The position numbers and the translations under genes are program-made. This document shows, in pieces, positions 1 to 5,740 of a stretch of 9,480 nucleotides of DNA (position 1 is its first letter; every line of letters begins with the position of its first letter). The stretch is from JAGVGK01 sp038064935 (GTDB taxonomy: Bacteria > Patescibacteriota > Minisyncoccia > Phycocordibacterales > JACOZG01), in contig JBBTRZ010000025.1 in NCBI GenBank assembly GCA_038064935.1, forward strand, positions 1 to 9,480. The letters are read 5' to 3'. A model generated the notes under the pieces. That model searched no databases. It was given only the letters and a program-made list of their open reading frames with translations, and was not told the origin of the DNA.

Positions 1-1
1 A

Positions 2-54
2 CTATTGTACCGAAAAACCCCACAGAAATGTGGGGTTTTTCGTGCAACAAAGCC
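2..54 (+). repeat. Left copy of a 53-bp terminal inverted repeat
   Basis: Bases 2-54 are identical, as reverse complement, to 9428-9480, with no mismatch over 53 bp. Identity stops abruptly at base 55 (inner side). On the outer side it runs to the window edge, so the true repeat may be longer. The repeat consists of an outer arm (2-10), a 14-bp perfect hairpin (11-42) and an inner arm (43-54). The inner boundary coincides with the point where recognisable TPP-enzyme sequence starts. It could be a dispersed terminator-bearing repeat, terminal repeats of an element, or a chimera created during amplification or assembly. Confidence 0.95.
11..42 (+). terminator. Intrinsic-terminator-like hairpin in left repeat
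   Basis: A perfect 14-bp stem pairs 11-24 with 29-42 around a GAAA tetraloop at 25-28. The GC core (CCCCACA/TGTGGGG) is followed on the + strand by TTTTT (36-40) and preceded by AAAAA, so it reads as a terminator in both directions. Read on the + strand it would stop transcripts entering from the left, directly ahead of the truncated TPP-enzyme gene. That is an odd place for a terminator if the gene is expressed. Confidence 0.75.
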
Positions 55-554
55 TGATTTCTCGCGAAGTTTTCGAGAGATTCGATTCAGAGAGAAACAT
101 CTACGTCCCCGGCTCTATGGGGCTCGCCTCTTCTATTGGACTCGGACTTGCGATGGTCCAACCGACAAGGAGAGTAGTGGTGATTGACGGAGACGCAAGT
201 CTTCTCATGAACCTCGGCTCCATCGTGACGATTGGAAACAAGCAGCCGAAAAACCTGCTTCACATCGTTCTCGACAATGGAGCGTACGCCTCATGTAGCG
301 AAGAACGATCGATGTCAGACACCGCGCGCCTCGACACGCTGGCAAGTAATGTCGGCTATCGGCATGTGCGAGTGGTTCGTGATCAAGTAGATCTGAAATG
401 TGCTATAATGGAATTCAAACAAGGTCCCGGGTTCATTCTCGCAAAGATTGAACTCGGCGGTCGTCGCGATTTCCGTCGTCCACAAGAACTTGCTTCGATC
501 AAAAACAGGTTTATGCTGTTTTTGAAACAAGCAATAAAAGGAGAACAACCATGA
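30..554 (+). CDS. Sulfopyruvate/phosphonopyruvate decarboxylase-type TPP-binding subunit, 5'-truncated
   Basis: The frame encodes the C-terminal thiamine-diphosphate-binding domain of the ComE/Ppd decarboxylase family, which decarboxylates 3-sulfopyruvate or phosphonopyruvate to the aldehyde. Visible landmarks (counted from GTG at 30) are GSMGLASS at about 28-35, the Mg-TPP motif beginning IDGDASLLMN at about 52-61, and its downstream end LDNGAY at about 81-86. The metal motif reads GDA instead of the commoner GDG. The frame is open to the window edge. The GTG at 30 lies inside the repeat hairpin, has no ribosome site and is probably not a real start. Family-like sequence begins only near codon 9-11 (base 54 onwards). 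Compared with ComE-like beta subunits of about 180-190 aa, roughly 30-45 N-terminal residues seem to be missing or replaced. The gene overlaps the methyltransferase gene by ATGA at 551-554. Family assignment is good, but the substrate is not determinable. Confidence 0.8.
   Translation: MGFFVQQSLISREVFERFDSERNIYVPGSMGLASSIGLGLAMVQPTRRVVVIDGDASLLMNLGSIVTIGNKQPKNLLHIVLDNGAYASCSEERSMSDTARLDTLASNVGYRHVRVVRDQVDLKCAIMEFKQGPGFILAKIELGGRRDFRRPQELASIKNRFMLFLKQAIKGEQP
537..543 (+). promoter_or_regulatory. Ribosome binding site of the methyltransferase gene
   Basis: AAAGGAG lies 7 nt before the ATG at 551, inside the last codons of the TPP-enzyme gene. It fixes the start at 551 rather than the second ATG at 554 and supports translational coupling through the ATGA overlap. 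Confidence 0.8.
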
Positions 555-1393
555 TGTTCAAAGGTAAAACAATCTTCAACGCGTCGTTTGACGTATTCGC
601 CGAGACCTACCACTCCGTTCGTCCCGGATATCCCGCACAACTGTACGCGGATATCAAGGAACTGTGCGGAATCGGCAAGGAACCGCGGCTTCTCGAGGTC
701 GGCGCCGGTAGCGGCATTGCCACGGTAGAACTCGCCAAACTCGGCGGCCGCGTCGTGGCCATCGAGCCGGGCAGCCACCTTGCGGCAATCGCCAGGAAAC
801 AGACTGAGGGATTCAAGAATGTCGAGATTCTTGAAGAGACCTTCGAGAGCTTCGAGTCCTCAGAGTGCTTCGACGCGGTTCTGGCGTTCACCGCTTACCA
901 CTGGGTCGACCAGGGAATCGGGTACCAAAAGGTGCACGATCTTTTGGATGATTCCGGCAGTCTCGTACTCGTCTGGAACAGCTTCTTTCTTTCAGATTCA
1001 GCGGTAACCGCCGAAGTGAATCGGGCTTACCACGAGTATCTACCCGACGCATATCCCGACGAATCAACCGTCGGAGGGGTGAACGAGGGAGTGCTTTCGA
1101 AACTCCATCGTCGCGAGCAGGAGGTTGTCCAAAACCCCATGCTCTACACCGTCGGCATCCGCAAGTACTACACGGCGTACAACTACAATGCCAAGACATA
1201 CCCGAAGCTCCTCAATACTTTTCCGAAAATTGTGGAGATTCCTGAGGAGAAGCGGCAGAAGTTCTTTGCGCGGATCTCGGAGATCGTGGGGAAACACGGC
1301 ACGATCGTCGTGCCGATGCTCACGACACTCATCGTTTGCAAGAAGAGAGAGGGATTCCTCGACGCCATCTCACGCCCGGAAGGAGGTCAGTAA
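551..1393 (+). CDS. Class I SAM-dependent methyltransferase
   Basis: This 280-aa protein has the Rossmann-type methyltransferase fold. An N-terminal segment of the form FDxxAExYxxxRPGYP (about residues 13-28) is typical of the trans-aconitate/UbiE-like group. Motif I LLEVGAGSG is at 47-55, the acidic ribose-binding residue is E72 in VVAIEPG, and the post-motif FDAVLAFTAYHW is at 107-118. The C-terminal half (about 150-280) holds no second domain that I recognise and probably shapes the acceptor site. No membrane segments are visible, so it is expected to be cytosolic. It is the middle gene of a three-gene operon. It starts inside the stop region of the TPP enzyme, and its TAA shares one base with the next ATG. 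The acceptor substrate is unknown. A small-molecule target is more likely than a nucleic acid given the neighbours, but this is inference. Confidence 0.88.
   Translation: MMFKGKTIFNASFDVFAETYHSVRPGYPAQLYADIKELCGIGKEPRLLEVGAGSGIATVELAKLGGRVVAIEPGSHLAAIARKQTEGFKNVEILEETFESFESSECFDAVLAFTAYHWVDQGIGYQKVHDLLDDSGSLVLVWNSFFLSDSAVTAEVNRAYHEYLPDAYPDESTVGGVNEGVLSKLHRREQEVVQNPMLYTVGIRKYYTAYNYNAKTYPKLLNTFPKIVEIPEEKRQKFFARISEIVGKHGTIVVPMLTTLIVCKKREGFLDAISRPEGGQ
1380..1387 (+). promoter_or_regulatory. Strong ribosome binding site of the radical-SAM gene
   Basis: AAGGAGGT is a near-perfect anti-16S match located 5 nt before ATG 1393. It decides the start against an upstream in-frame ATG at 1336, which would overlap the methyltransferase gene by 58 bases and has no ribosome site. 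Confidence 0.85.
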
Positions 1394-2445
1394 TGCTTAC
1401 CATAGAGCACGCGGCTCATCTTGCAGAGCGCTATCGCATGCCTCTGGAAGACATTCTCTTCATCGCTCTGAATGTTCACGGCGTTAAGCTCGACTGCGAG
1501 TTCGGCAGGATCCGGATGGACTTCCGTCTTGCCGAAAACGATCAGTTTCGTTGCGCCAAAGAACGAGGAGAGCTCAATTACTTCTTCGCTCTGCCGGTCA
1601 ATCCGGAAAGCGAATTCACTCTCTCGGGCGACATTCTGTTGCTCGGAGAGACGACGATCGGTCAGGCGATCAATCCGATGGAAGATGTGAGCGATTTGTA
1701 CTACTTCCGTAGGAAAAAGACGGTGTTTAACTTTAATCCGAACGCTCGGTCGGCGTGCGCAGGCTGTCGCTTCTGCTACACGTCCCGCCTCACACCGAAC
1801 GACGAACAGCTGGTTCAGACCGAGAATGAGTTGAAAATATTTTTCGAGAACTGGATGCACAAGTATGGCTTCACCGACTTGTCGCATTTGGTTCAAATCT
1901 CTGTGGTGACCGGAAACTACAGAGAGAGCGAGATCCTGTGTCGCTTCTTACTTGAACTCAAGCGGGTGACGCATGGGTATCGCTTCGGAGGCAAGATCTT
2001 CTACCTTGGGTCGCAGATTACGGCGCCAGAACAGCTCACTCAACTCGCGGAAGCACAGCCGTTCGGTGTCTGCTTCTCGCTCGAAGTGTTCGACCGTCGG
2101 AATCTGCTTCGGAGAGATAAGAAGTCGCTCGAGCTCAAGGACGCCCGCGAAGCCATGGATTTGGCACGGCGGCTCGGTCATGAAGTGAACTTCTCCTACA
2201 TCGTGGGGATGGAACCCCTGCAGGTGGTAGAGGAACACTTCCGATACTTCAGGGACCACGTGAACAAGTTTCCGACCATCAACACCTTCCAGAAGCACCG
2301 GTTCCAAGGGCCGACCTTCATGGACCCAGACGCCGATCGTCTGGAGTACTTTCTGGAGGCCCGACAGATTCTTGAACGGCTCTTTAGCGAGACAAATATG
2401 AGACCCCGCTCGTGTGGGAGGATTATCGGAGTTTATGGTTCTTGA
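1393..2445 (+). CDS. Radical-SAM-like protein with non-canonical CX2CX2C cluster motif
   Basis: This 350-aa protein looks like a radical S-adenosylmethionine enzyme. An approximately 115-residue N-terminal extension precedes SACAGCRFCYTSR, with cysteines C122, C125 and C128. The last CxxC followed by an aromatic residue (CRFCY) is typical of radical-SAM [4Fe-4S] sites, but the first spacing is two residues where CX3CX2C is canonical. Downstream, ISVVTGNYRE (169-178) is placed like the family's SAM-contacting strand. FSLEVFDRRN (228-237) and a late SYIVGMEP (268-275) fit successive barrel strands. A lone C341 near the C-terminus could be an extra ligand. The start at 1393 is set by the ribosome site and the TAATG overlap with the methyltransferase. 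It is the last gene of the operon, 55 nt before the terminator hairpin. The reaction is unknown. A nearby TPP decarboxylase and methyltransferase suggest small-molecule biosynthesis. Confidence 0.78.
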   Translation: MLTIEHAAHLAERYRMPLEDILFIALNVHGVKLDCEFGRIRMDFRLAENDQFRCAKERGELNYFFALPVNPESEFTLSGDILLLGETTIGQAINPMEDVSDLYYFRRKKTVFNFNPNARSACAGCRFCYTSRLTPNDEQLVQTENELKIFFENWMHKYGFTDLSHLVQISVVTGNYRESEILCRFLLELKRVTHGYRFGGKIFYLGSQITAPEQLTQLAEAQPFGVCFSLEVFDRRNLLRRDKKSLELKDAREAMDLARRLGHEVNFSYIVGMEPLQVVEEHFRYFRDHVNKFPTINTFQKHRFQGPTFMDPDADRLEYFLEARQILERLFSETNMRPRSCGRIIGVYGS

Positions 2446-2500
2446 CCTTCGACAAAGAGGAGCTCCGTGGAATTCGGACTCCCTAATCTAGAAACTACTC

Positions 2501-2543
2501 AAGGGTTGCTATCGTTCATAATTAACGATAGCAACCCTTTTCT
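2501..2543 (+). terminator. Rho-independent terminator of the left operon
   Basis: A perfect 16-bp stem pairs 2501-2516 with 2524-2539 around a 7-nt loop and runs into a T-rich tract (2537-2543 and beyond, TTTTCTTT). The T tract follows the stem on the + strand, so it terminates the TPP-enzyme/methyltransferase/radical-SAM operon. On the minus strand there is no U tract beyond the stem, but it could still help end the histidine-kinase transcript arriving from the right. Confidence 0.9.
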
Positions 2544-2555
2544 TTATTTATAAAT

Positions 2556-4229
2556 TCATAATTCAACAATAAACCGACTTCCCTTGCCGAGACCGTCGGA
2601 TTCGGCCCAGATTTTGCCATGGTGGGCCTCGATGATTTGCCGTGCGACATAGAGACCGAGGCCGGTGCCGGTAATATTAATTTTACCCGTATCATCGGCG
2701 CGGATAAATTTCTGAAACAAAGTCGGGATCACTTCTTTCGGCATACCCACGCCGCTATCTGATACGGTCAGACGGATTTTATCTGCAACCCGATTAAGTA
2801 TTACTTTAATCCAACCGCCCGGAGTATATTTGATCGCATTATCAATCAAGTTACTGACCACTTGCGAGAGTTTGCCCGCATCACCAATCAACTGATAGTC
2901 CCCCGCCGGATCGGCGTCGAAGGAAAATTGTAACCCCTTCTTCTCCACCGTCACCTTCAATTCTTTAGCGACAGTCTCGACCAACTCTTTGAAATTTAAT
3001 TCCGTTTGATCATATTTCATCGTGCCCAACTCAATCCGCGTGATGTTTAAGAAATCTTCAATCACCCGGACCAACTTCTGACTCGACTGGAAGACGACCT
3101 CCACCGCCCCCTTCGCCTTCTCCCCCAACTCGCCAAATGAGCCCTCAAGGAGCATCGAAGAATATCCCTTGATCGAGGTGAGCGGACTCCGCAACTGATG
3201 CGATGCCATTGAGACGAATTCTGTCTTCTGCTTGTCCAACTCTTTCAACTTCTCATTCGCCACCCACAGTTTGTCATTTGATTTTTCGAGGGCTTTCAAA
3301 AGTTTCTCGATTTCTTCGCGCTGCTTCACTTCTCTCCGCACCCCGCGAATAAGGAAAATGCCGAGAATCACCGTGAGAGCGAGCGTAATCGCCACGATGA
3401 GGTGTAAAACTTTAATATTGTCAATAAGGAGAAGTGATCCGGTGAACACCCAAAGGGCTAAGACCAAAACATTGGAACCGATCAGTTTGAGATTGAAGGC
3501 CTTGAAACGGACGATGATGTAGGCCATAAGCCCCAGGAAAATCATCATGCCCATGGCACCAAAAAAGTTAATTTGATAAGACTTAGTCAATTCTCCCAAA
3601 TAGTTGGAACTCCAAAACAAGAAGAGGAACGCGATCACGCTGATGCCGGAGAATAAAATATTTTTCTTCGCCCCGCTGTCAGGAGCTTTCAGATAACGCC
3701 GCAAACATAGAGAGGTAATCCAGATAATAACTAGCGGCTCGAAGTAATAGAGATAGGTCCAGAGGGGGCCAACAATGCCTTCACAATTCGTCGGATCATA
3801 ACTGCCAATATTCCACTTTGAACCAAGCAAGAGAGGCATCGGCAAATATAGAAACATCAAAATTATTTTCAGATAAGATGGGATGTCTCGTTTCTCTTTA
3901 TCCATGAAGATGTAGAAAAAATAAACCGAGAATAAGAATAATAAGGATTCAAACATGGCTGTGAGCTGCCAAGAAAACATGAGCACATTGTGATAAACAG
4001 CGATCCACTGAACTAGAATGTTTAGCACCCATATCGCGAAAGAGATATTAACCGCAAAGAGTAGTTTACTCACCAAAGCAAAATTATTTTTACACATCAC
4101 ATACACGCCGAGAACAAGCGACAGAATAATCGCCGGCAAGTAAGAATAGAAAAGTAAAGGCGGAGCGATGCTAGGATCGAAGAGAGATAAAAAGCTAGGA
4201 ATCGAATCAGCGCACATGCTTAACAGCAT
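2556..4229 (-). CDS. Membrane-bound sensor histidine kinase (HisKA_7TM-like sensor)
   Basis: This 557-aa protein begins with a large membrane domain of about nine hydrophobic segments (near residues 26-45, 52-77, 84-109, 119-136, 156-176, 190-210, 221-240, 250-270 and 274-296), resembling the N-terminal 7TM region of some histidine kinases plus two helices. A charged coiled-coil-like linker follows (about 298-335). The HisKA domain has an H box MASHQLRSPLTSIKGY with phospho-acceptor H344. The HATPase_c domain carries the N box NLIDNAIKY (460-468), G1 DSGVGM (491-496), F box FQKF (505-508) and G2 GTGLGL (521-526), so all catalytic boxes are present. There is no PAS or HAMP domain and no receiver domain. 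No response regulator is encoded nearby, so it is an orphan. The start is uncertain: ATG 4229 and ATG 4217 both lack a ribosome site. The gene diverges from the ATP-grasp gene. The signal sensed is unknown. Confidence 0.93.
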   Translation of the reverse strand: MLLSMCADSIPSFLSLFDPSIAPPLLFYSYLPAIILSLVLGVYVMCKNNFALVSKLLFAVNISFAIWVLNILVQWIAVYHNVLMFSWQLTAMFESLLFLFSVYFFYIFMDKEKRDIPSYLKIILMFLYLPMPLLLGSKWNIGSYDPTNCEGIVGPLWTYLYYFEPLVIIWITSLCLRRYLKAPDSGAKKNILFSGISVIAFLFLFWSSNYLGELTKSYQINFFGAMGMMIFLGLMAYIIVRFKAFNLKLIGSNVLVLALWVFTGSLLLIDNIKVLHLIVAITLALTVILGIFLIRGVRREVKQREEIEKLLKALEKSNDKLWVANEKLKELDKQKTEFVSMASHQLRSPLTSIKGYSSMLLEGSFGELGEKAKGAVEVVFQSSQKLVRVIEDFLNITRIELGTMKYDQTELNFKELVETVAKELKVTVEKKGLQFSFDADPAGDYQLIGDAGKLSQVVSNLIDNAIKYTPGGWIKVILNRVADKIRLTVSDSGVGMPKEVIPTLFQKFIRADDTGKINITGTGLGLYVARQIIEAHHGKIWAESDGLGKGSRFIVEL

Positions 4230-4264
4230 ATCATATTTATGTTATAAAGGTGAAACGTATCACT
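4230..4264. promoter_or_regulatory. Divergent 35-bp intergenic region with possible overlapping -10 boxes
   Basis: Only 35 bp separate the two divergent start codons. The AT-rich stretch contains TATCAT on the + strand (4229-4234), and its complement overlaps TATGAT on the minus strand (4230-4235). TATAAC also occurs on the minus strand (4241-4246). No good -35 boxes are visible. If any of these is used on the minus side, the kinase mRNA would be nearly leaderless. This is a weak, motif-only call. Confidence 0.25.
4246..4252 (+). promoter_or_regulatory. Ribosome binding site of the ATP-grasp gene
   Basis: AAAGGTG lies 12 nt before ATG 4265. It favours that ATG over the in-frame GTG at 4250, because the GTG is part of the ribosome site itself. 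Confidence 0.6.
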
Positions 4265-5563
4265 ATGAAGATTCTATTCATCTCGAATGATCTAATTGGT
4301 GGCAATTTGGCGTATTTAATGAAAAAGGAAGGGCACGAGGTGAAGTTGTACATTGATAGCAAACAACAACGAGGCAATTTCGATAATCTCCTAAACAAAA
4401 CGACTGATTGGCGTCGAGAATTAACCTGGGTGGGGAAAAGGGGGTTGATAGTTTTTGATGATATTGGGTATGGTAAAATTCAGGACGAATTGCGGACCAA
4501 AGGTTATTCTGTTTTCGGCGGATCTAGATTGGGTGATAAACTAGAGAGTGATCGGGAACACGCCCAAGACATTTTCAGTCAACACAACATAAAAACGGTA
4601 CCAATAAAAAATTTCAAAAATATTCCTGATGCCATCAACTTTATTAAAAAGAACCGCGGAGCTTGGGTAATTAAACAGAATGGACACGCCTCGAAGAGTT
4701 TAAACTATGTGCCGGAGTTCGACGACAGTCGCGATACACTTAATGTTTTAGAAAACTATAATCGTCATACCGAATATCGAACACGGGCGATTACATTACA
4801 GCAAAAAATTAATGGGGTGGAAATCGGTTGTGCTCGTTACTTCAACGGCAAGGATTGGGTCGGGCCGATCGAGATGAATGTCGAATATAAAAGATTTTTC
4901 CCGGGTGATTTGGGGCCACCGACGAGTGAAATGGGAACCCTCGCCTGGTACGATGATGACGATGAGGGGAATTTGCTCTTCCAGAAAACTTTATTTAAAT
5001 TAAAGCCCTATTTACAAAAGATTGATTATCGGGGCGACATTGATCTCAATTGCATCGTGAATAAAACCGGGGCCTACCCGCTCGAAGCCACCCCGCGTTT
5101 CGGCTCACCCATCGTCCACCTGCATTCAGAAATTCATAAATCCCCTTGGGGCCAATTCTTGAAAGCCGTGGCTCGTGGTGAACCCTATAAACTGAAATGG
5201 CACCGCGGTTATGGAATCGTTATCCTCGTCACGGTCCCACCATTCCCCTACAGCAAGAAGTTACCTCGGAATTCGTCTTATGGAATCAACGCCTATTTTG
5301 ATGATATGAAGAAGGCTGATTGGCATCATGTCCATTTCGAAGAGATCTCCCTGCGGTCTAGGGAAAATCAATACTACATCTCCGATCATCGTGGTTATAT
5401 CTTATACCTCACCGGTATGGGTGAGACGGTGGAGCAGGCTCAACACCATGTCTATGATTTAGCCAAGAAAGTTAAGATCCCGAAAATGTTTTACCGAAAT
5501 GACATCGGCAATCGATTCGTCATTGATAGTCAAGCCAAACTCCGTAAATGGGGATATATTTAG
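4265..5563 (+). CDS. PurD-like ATP-grasp protein (phosphoribosylamine-glycine ligase-like)
   Basis: This 432-aa protein has the overall layout of PurD, the ATP-dependent ligase of purine synthesis. It has an N-terminal beta-strand/glycine segment MKILFISNDLIGG (1-13), then VFGGSRLGDKLESDR (83-97), where PurD has its conserved GPSK-type segment. The ATP-grasp lysine region WVIKQNGHASKS (134-145) follows, then GVEIGCARYFNG (184-195), then GDLGPPTSEMG (214-224), matching PurD's GDKGPNTGGMG, and finally LEATPRFGSP (273-282). In canonical PurD the last motif is E-F-N-x-R-F-G-D-P, with E and N as metal ligands. Here N is replaced by T276, and the glycine-rich loops are altered, so it may act on other substrates than phosphoribosylamine and glycine. 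The C-terminal part (about 310-432) is of the expected size. No other purine genes are nearby. The start is ATG 4265, preceded by AAAGGTG. It converges on the small membrane ORF with a 4-nt gap. Confidence 0.8.
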   Translation: MKILFISNDLIGGNLAYLMKKEGHEVKLYIDSKQQRGNFDNLLNKTTDWRRELTWVGKRGLIVFDDIGYGKIQDELRTKGYSVFGGSRLGDKLESDREHAQDIFSQHNIKTVPIKNFKNIPDAINFIKKNRGAWVIKQNGHASKSLNYVPEFDDSRDTLNVLENYNRHTEYRTRAITLQQKINGVEIGCARYFNGKDWVGPIEMNVEYKRFFPGDLGPPTSEMGTLAWYDDDDEGNLLFQKTLFKLKPYLQKIDYRGDIDLNCIVNKTGAYPLEATPRFGSPIVHLHSEIHKSPWGQFLKAVARGEPYKLKWHRGYGIVILVTVPPFPYSKKLPRNSSYGINAYFDDMKKADWHHVHFEEISLRSRENQYYISDHRGYILYLTGMGETVEQAQHHVYDLAKKVKIPKMFYRNDIGNRFVIDSQAKLRKWGYI

Positions 5564-5567
5564 ACGG

Positions 5568-5696
5568 CTACTCGCGGAATTCAACTTCCGTCCGCTTATA
5601 ATCTCCTCTTACCACTGTTTGCTCGAAAGTCAGAGCGATTGAGATTAGACTACCTAAAACTAGAAGCCAAAATAAAATCTTAGAGACTTTGTTCAT
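5568..5696 (-). CDS. Small single-helix membrane protein, 42 aa
   Basis: A 43-codon frame from ATG 5696 to TAG 5568 encodes a basic N-terminus (MNKVSK), one hydrophobic helix ILFWLLVLGSLISIALTF (residues 7-24) and a charged C-terminal tail. The pattern is that of a short inner-membrane protein or uncleaved signal anchor. No cleavage motif is obvious. Support comes from an extended -10 promoter 17 nt upstream and from its filling of the otherwise empty gap between ATP-grasp and EamA genes. It has no clear Shine-Dalgarno site, and the predicted leader is only about 10 nt. It ends 4 nt from the stop of the convergent ATP-grasp gene. I do not recognise a named family. Very short proteins of this shape are common in Patescibacteria, as far as I can recall. 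The function is unknown. Confidence 0.6.
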   Translation of the reverse strand: MNKVSKILFWLLVLGSLISIALTFEQTVVRGDYKRTEVEFRE

Positions 5697-5712
5697 AAGT
5701 TAAGACAGTTAG

Positions 5713-5739
5713 ACTATAGCATAAAGAAAGGAATGGCAA
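5713..5739 (-). promoter_or_regulatory. Extended -10 promoter for the small membrane ORF
   Basis: Read on the minus strand, TTGCCA (5734-5739) resembles a -35 box. It is separated by 15 bp from TATAGT (5713-5718), which is preceded by TGC (5719-5721) to give an extended -10 element TGCTATAGT. The predicted start of transcription is near 5706, about 10 nt ahead of ATG 5696. It lies just past the EamA stop codon, so the small ORF need not depend on the transporter operon. Confidence 0.5.
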
Positions 5740-5740
5740 A

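Noticed and set aside
2..10. TACAAT-like -10 box pointing outward in each repeat copy
   Set aside because: No -35-like hexamer is found at 16-18 bp; the next candidate (TTGCAC) is about 32 bp away and across the hairpin.
1387..1896. 169-codon open frame on the minus strand
   Set aside because: It lies wholly antisense to the radical-SAM gene, which has the cysteine motif and a strong ribosome site. The antisense translation has no recognisable domain.
2460..2492. Cluster of GAGCTC, GAATTC and TCTAGA palindromes that recalls a cloning polylinker
   Set aside because: The order and spacing match no common polylinker I know, there is no vector sequence around it, and three 6-mers in 33 bp can occur by chance.
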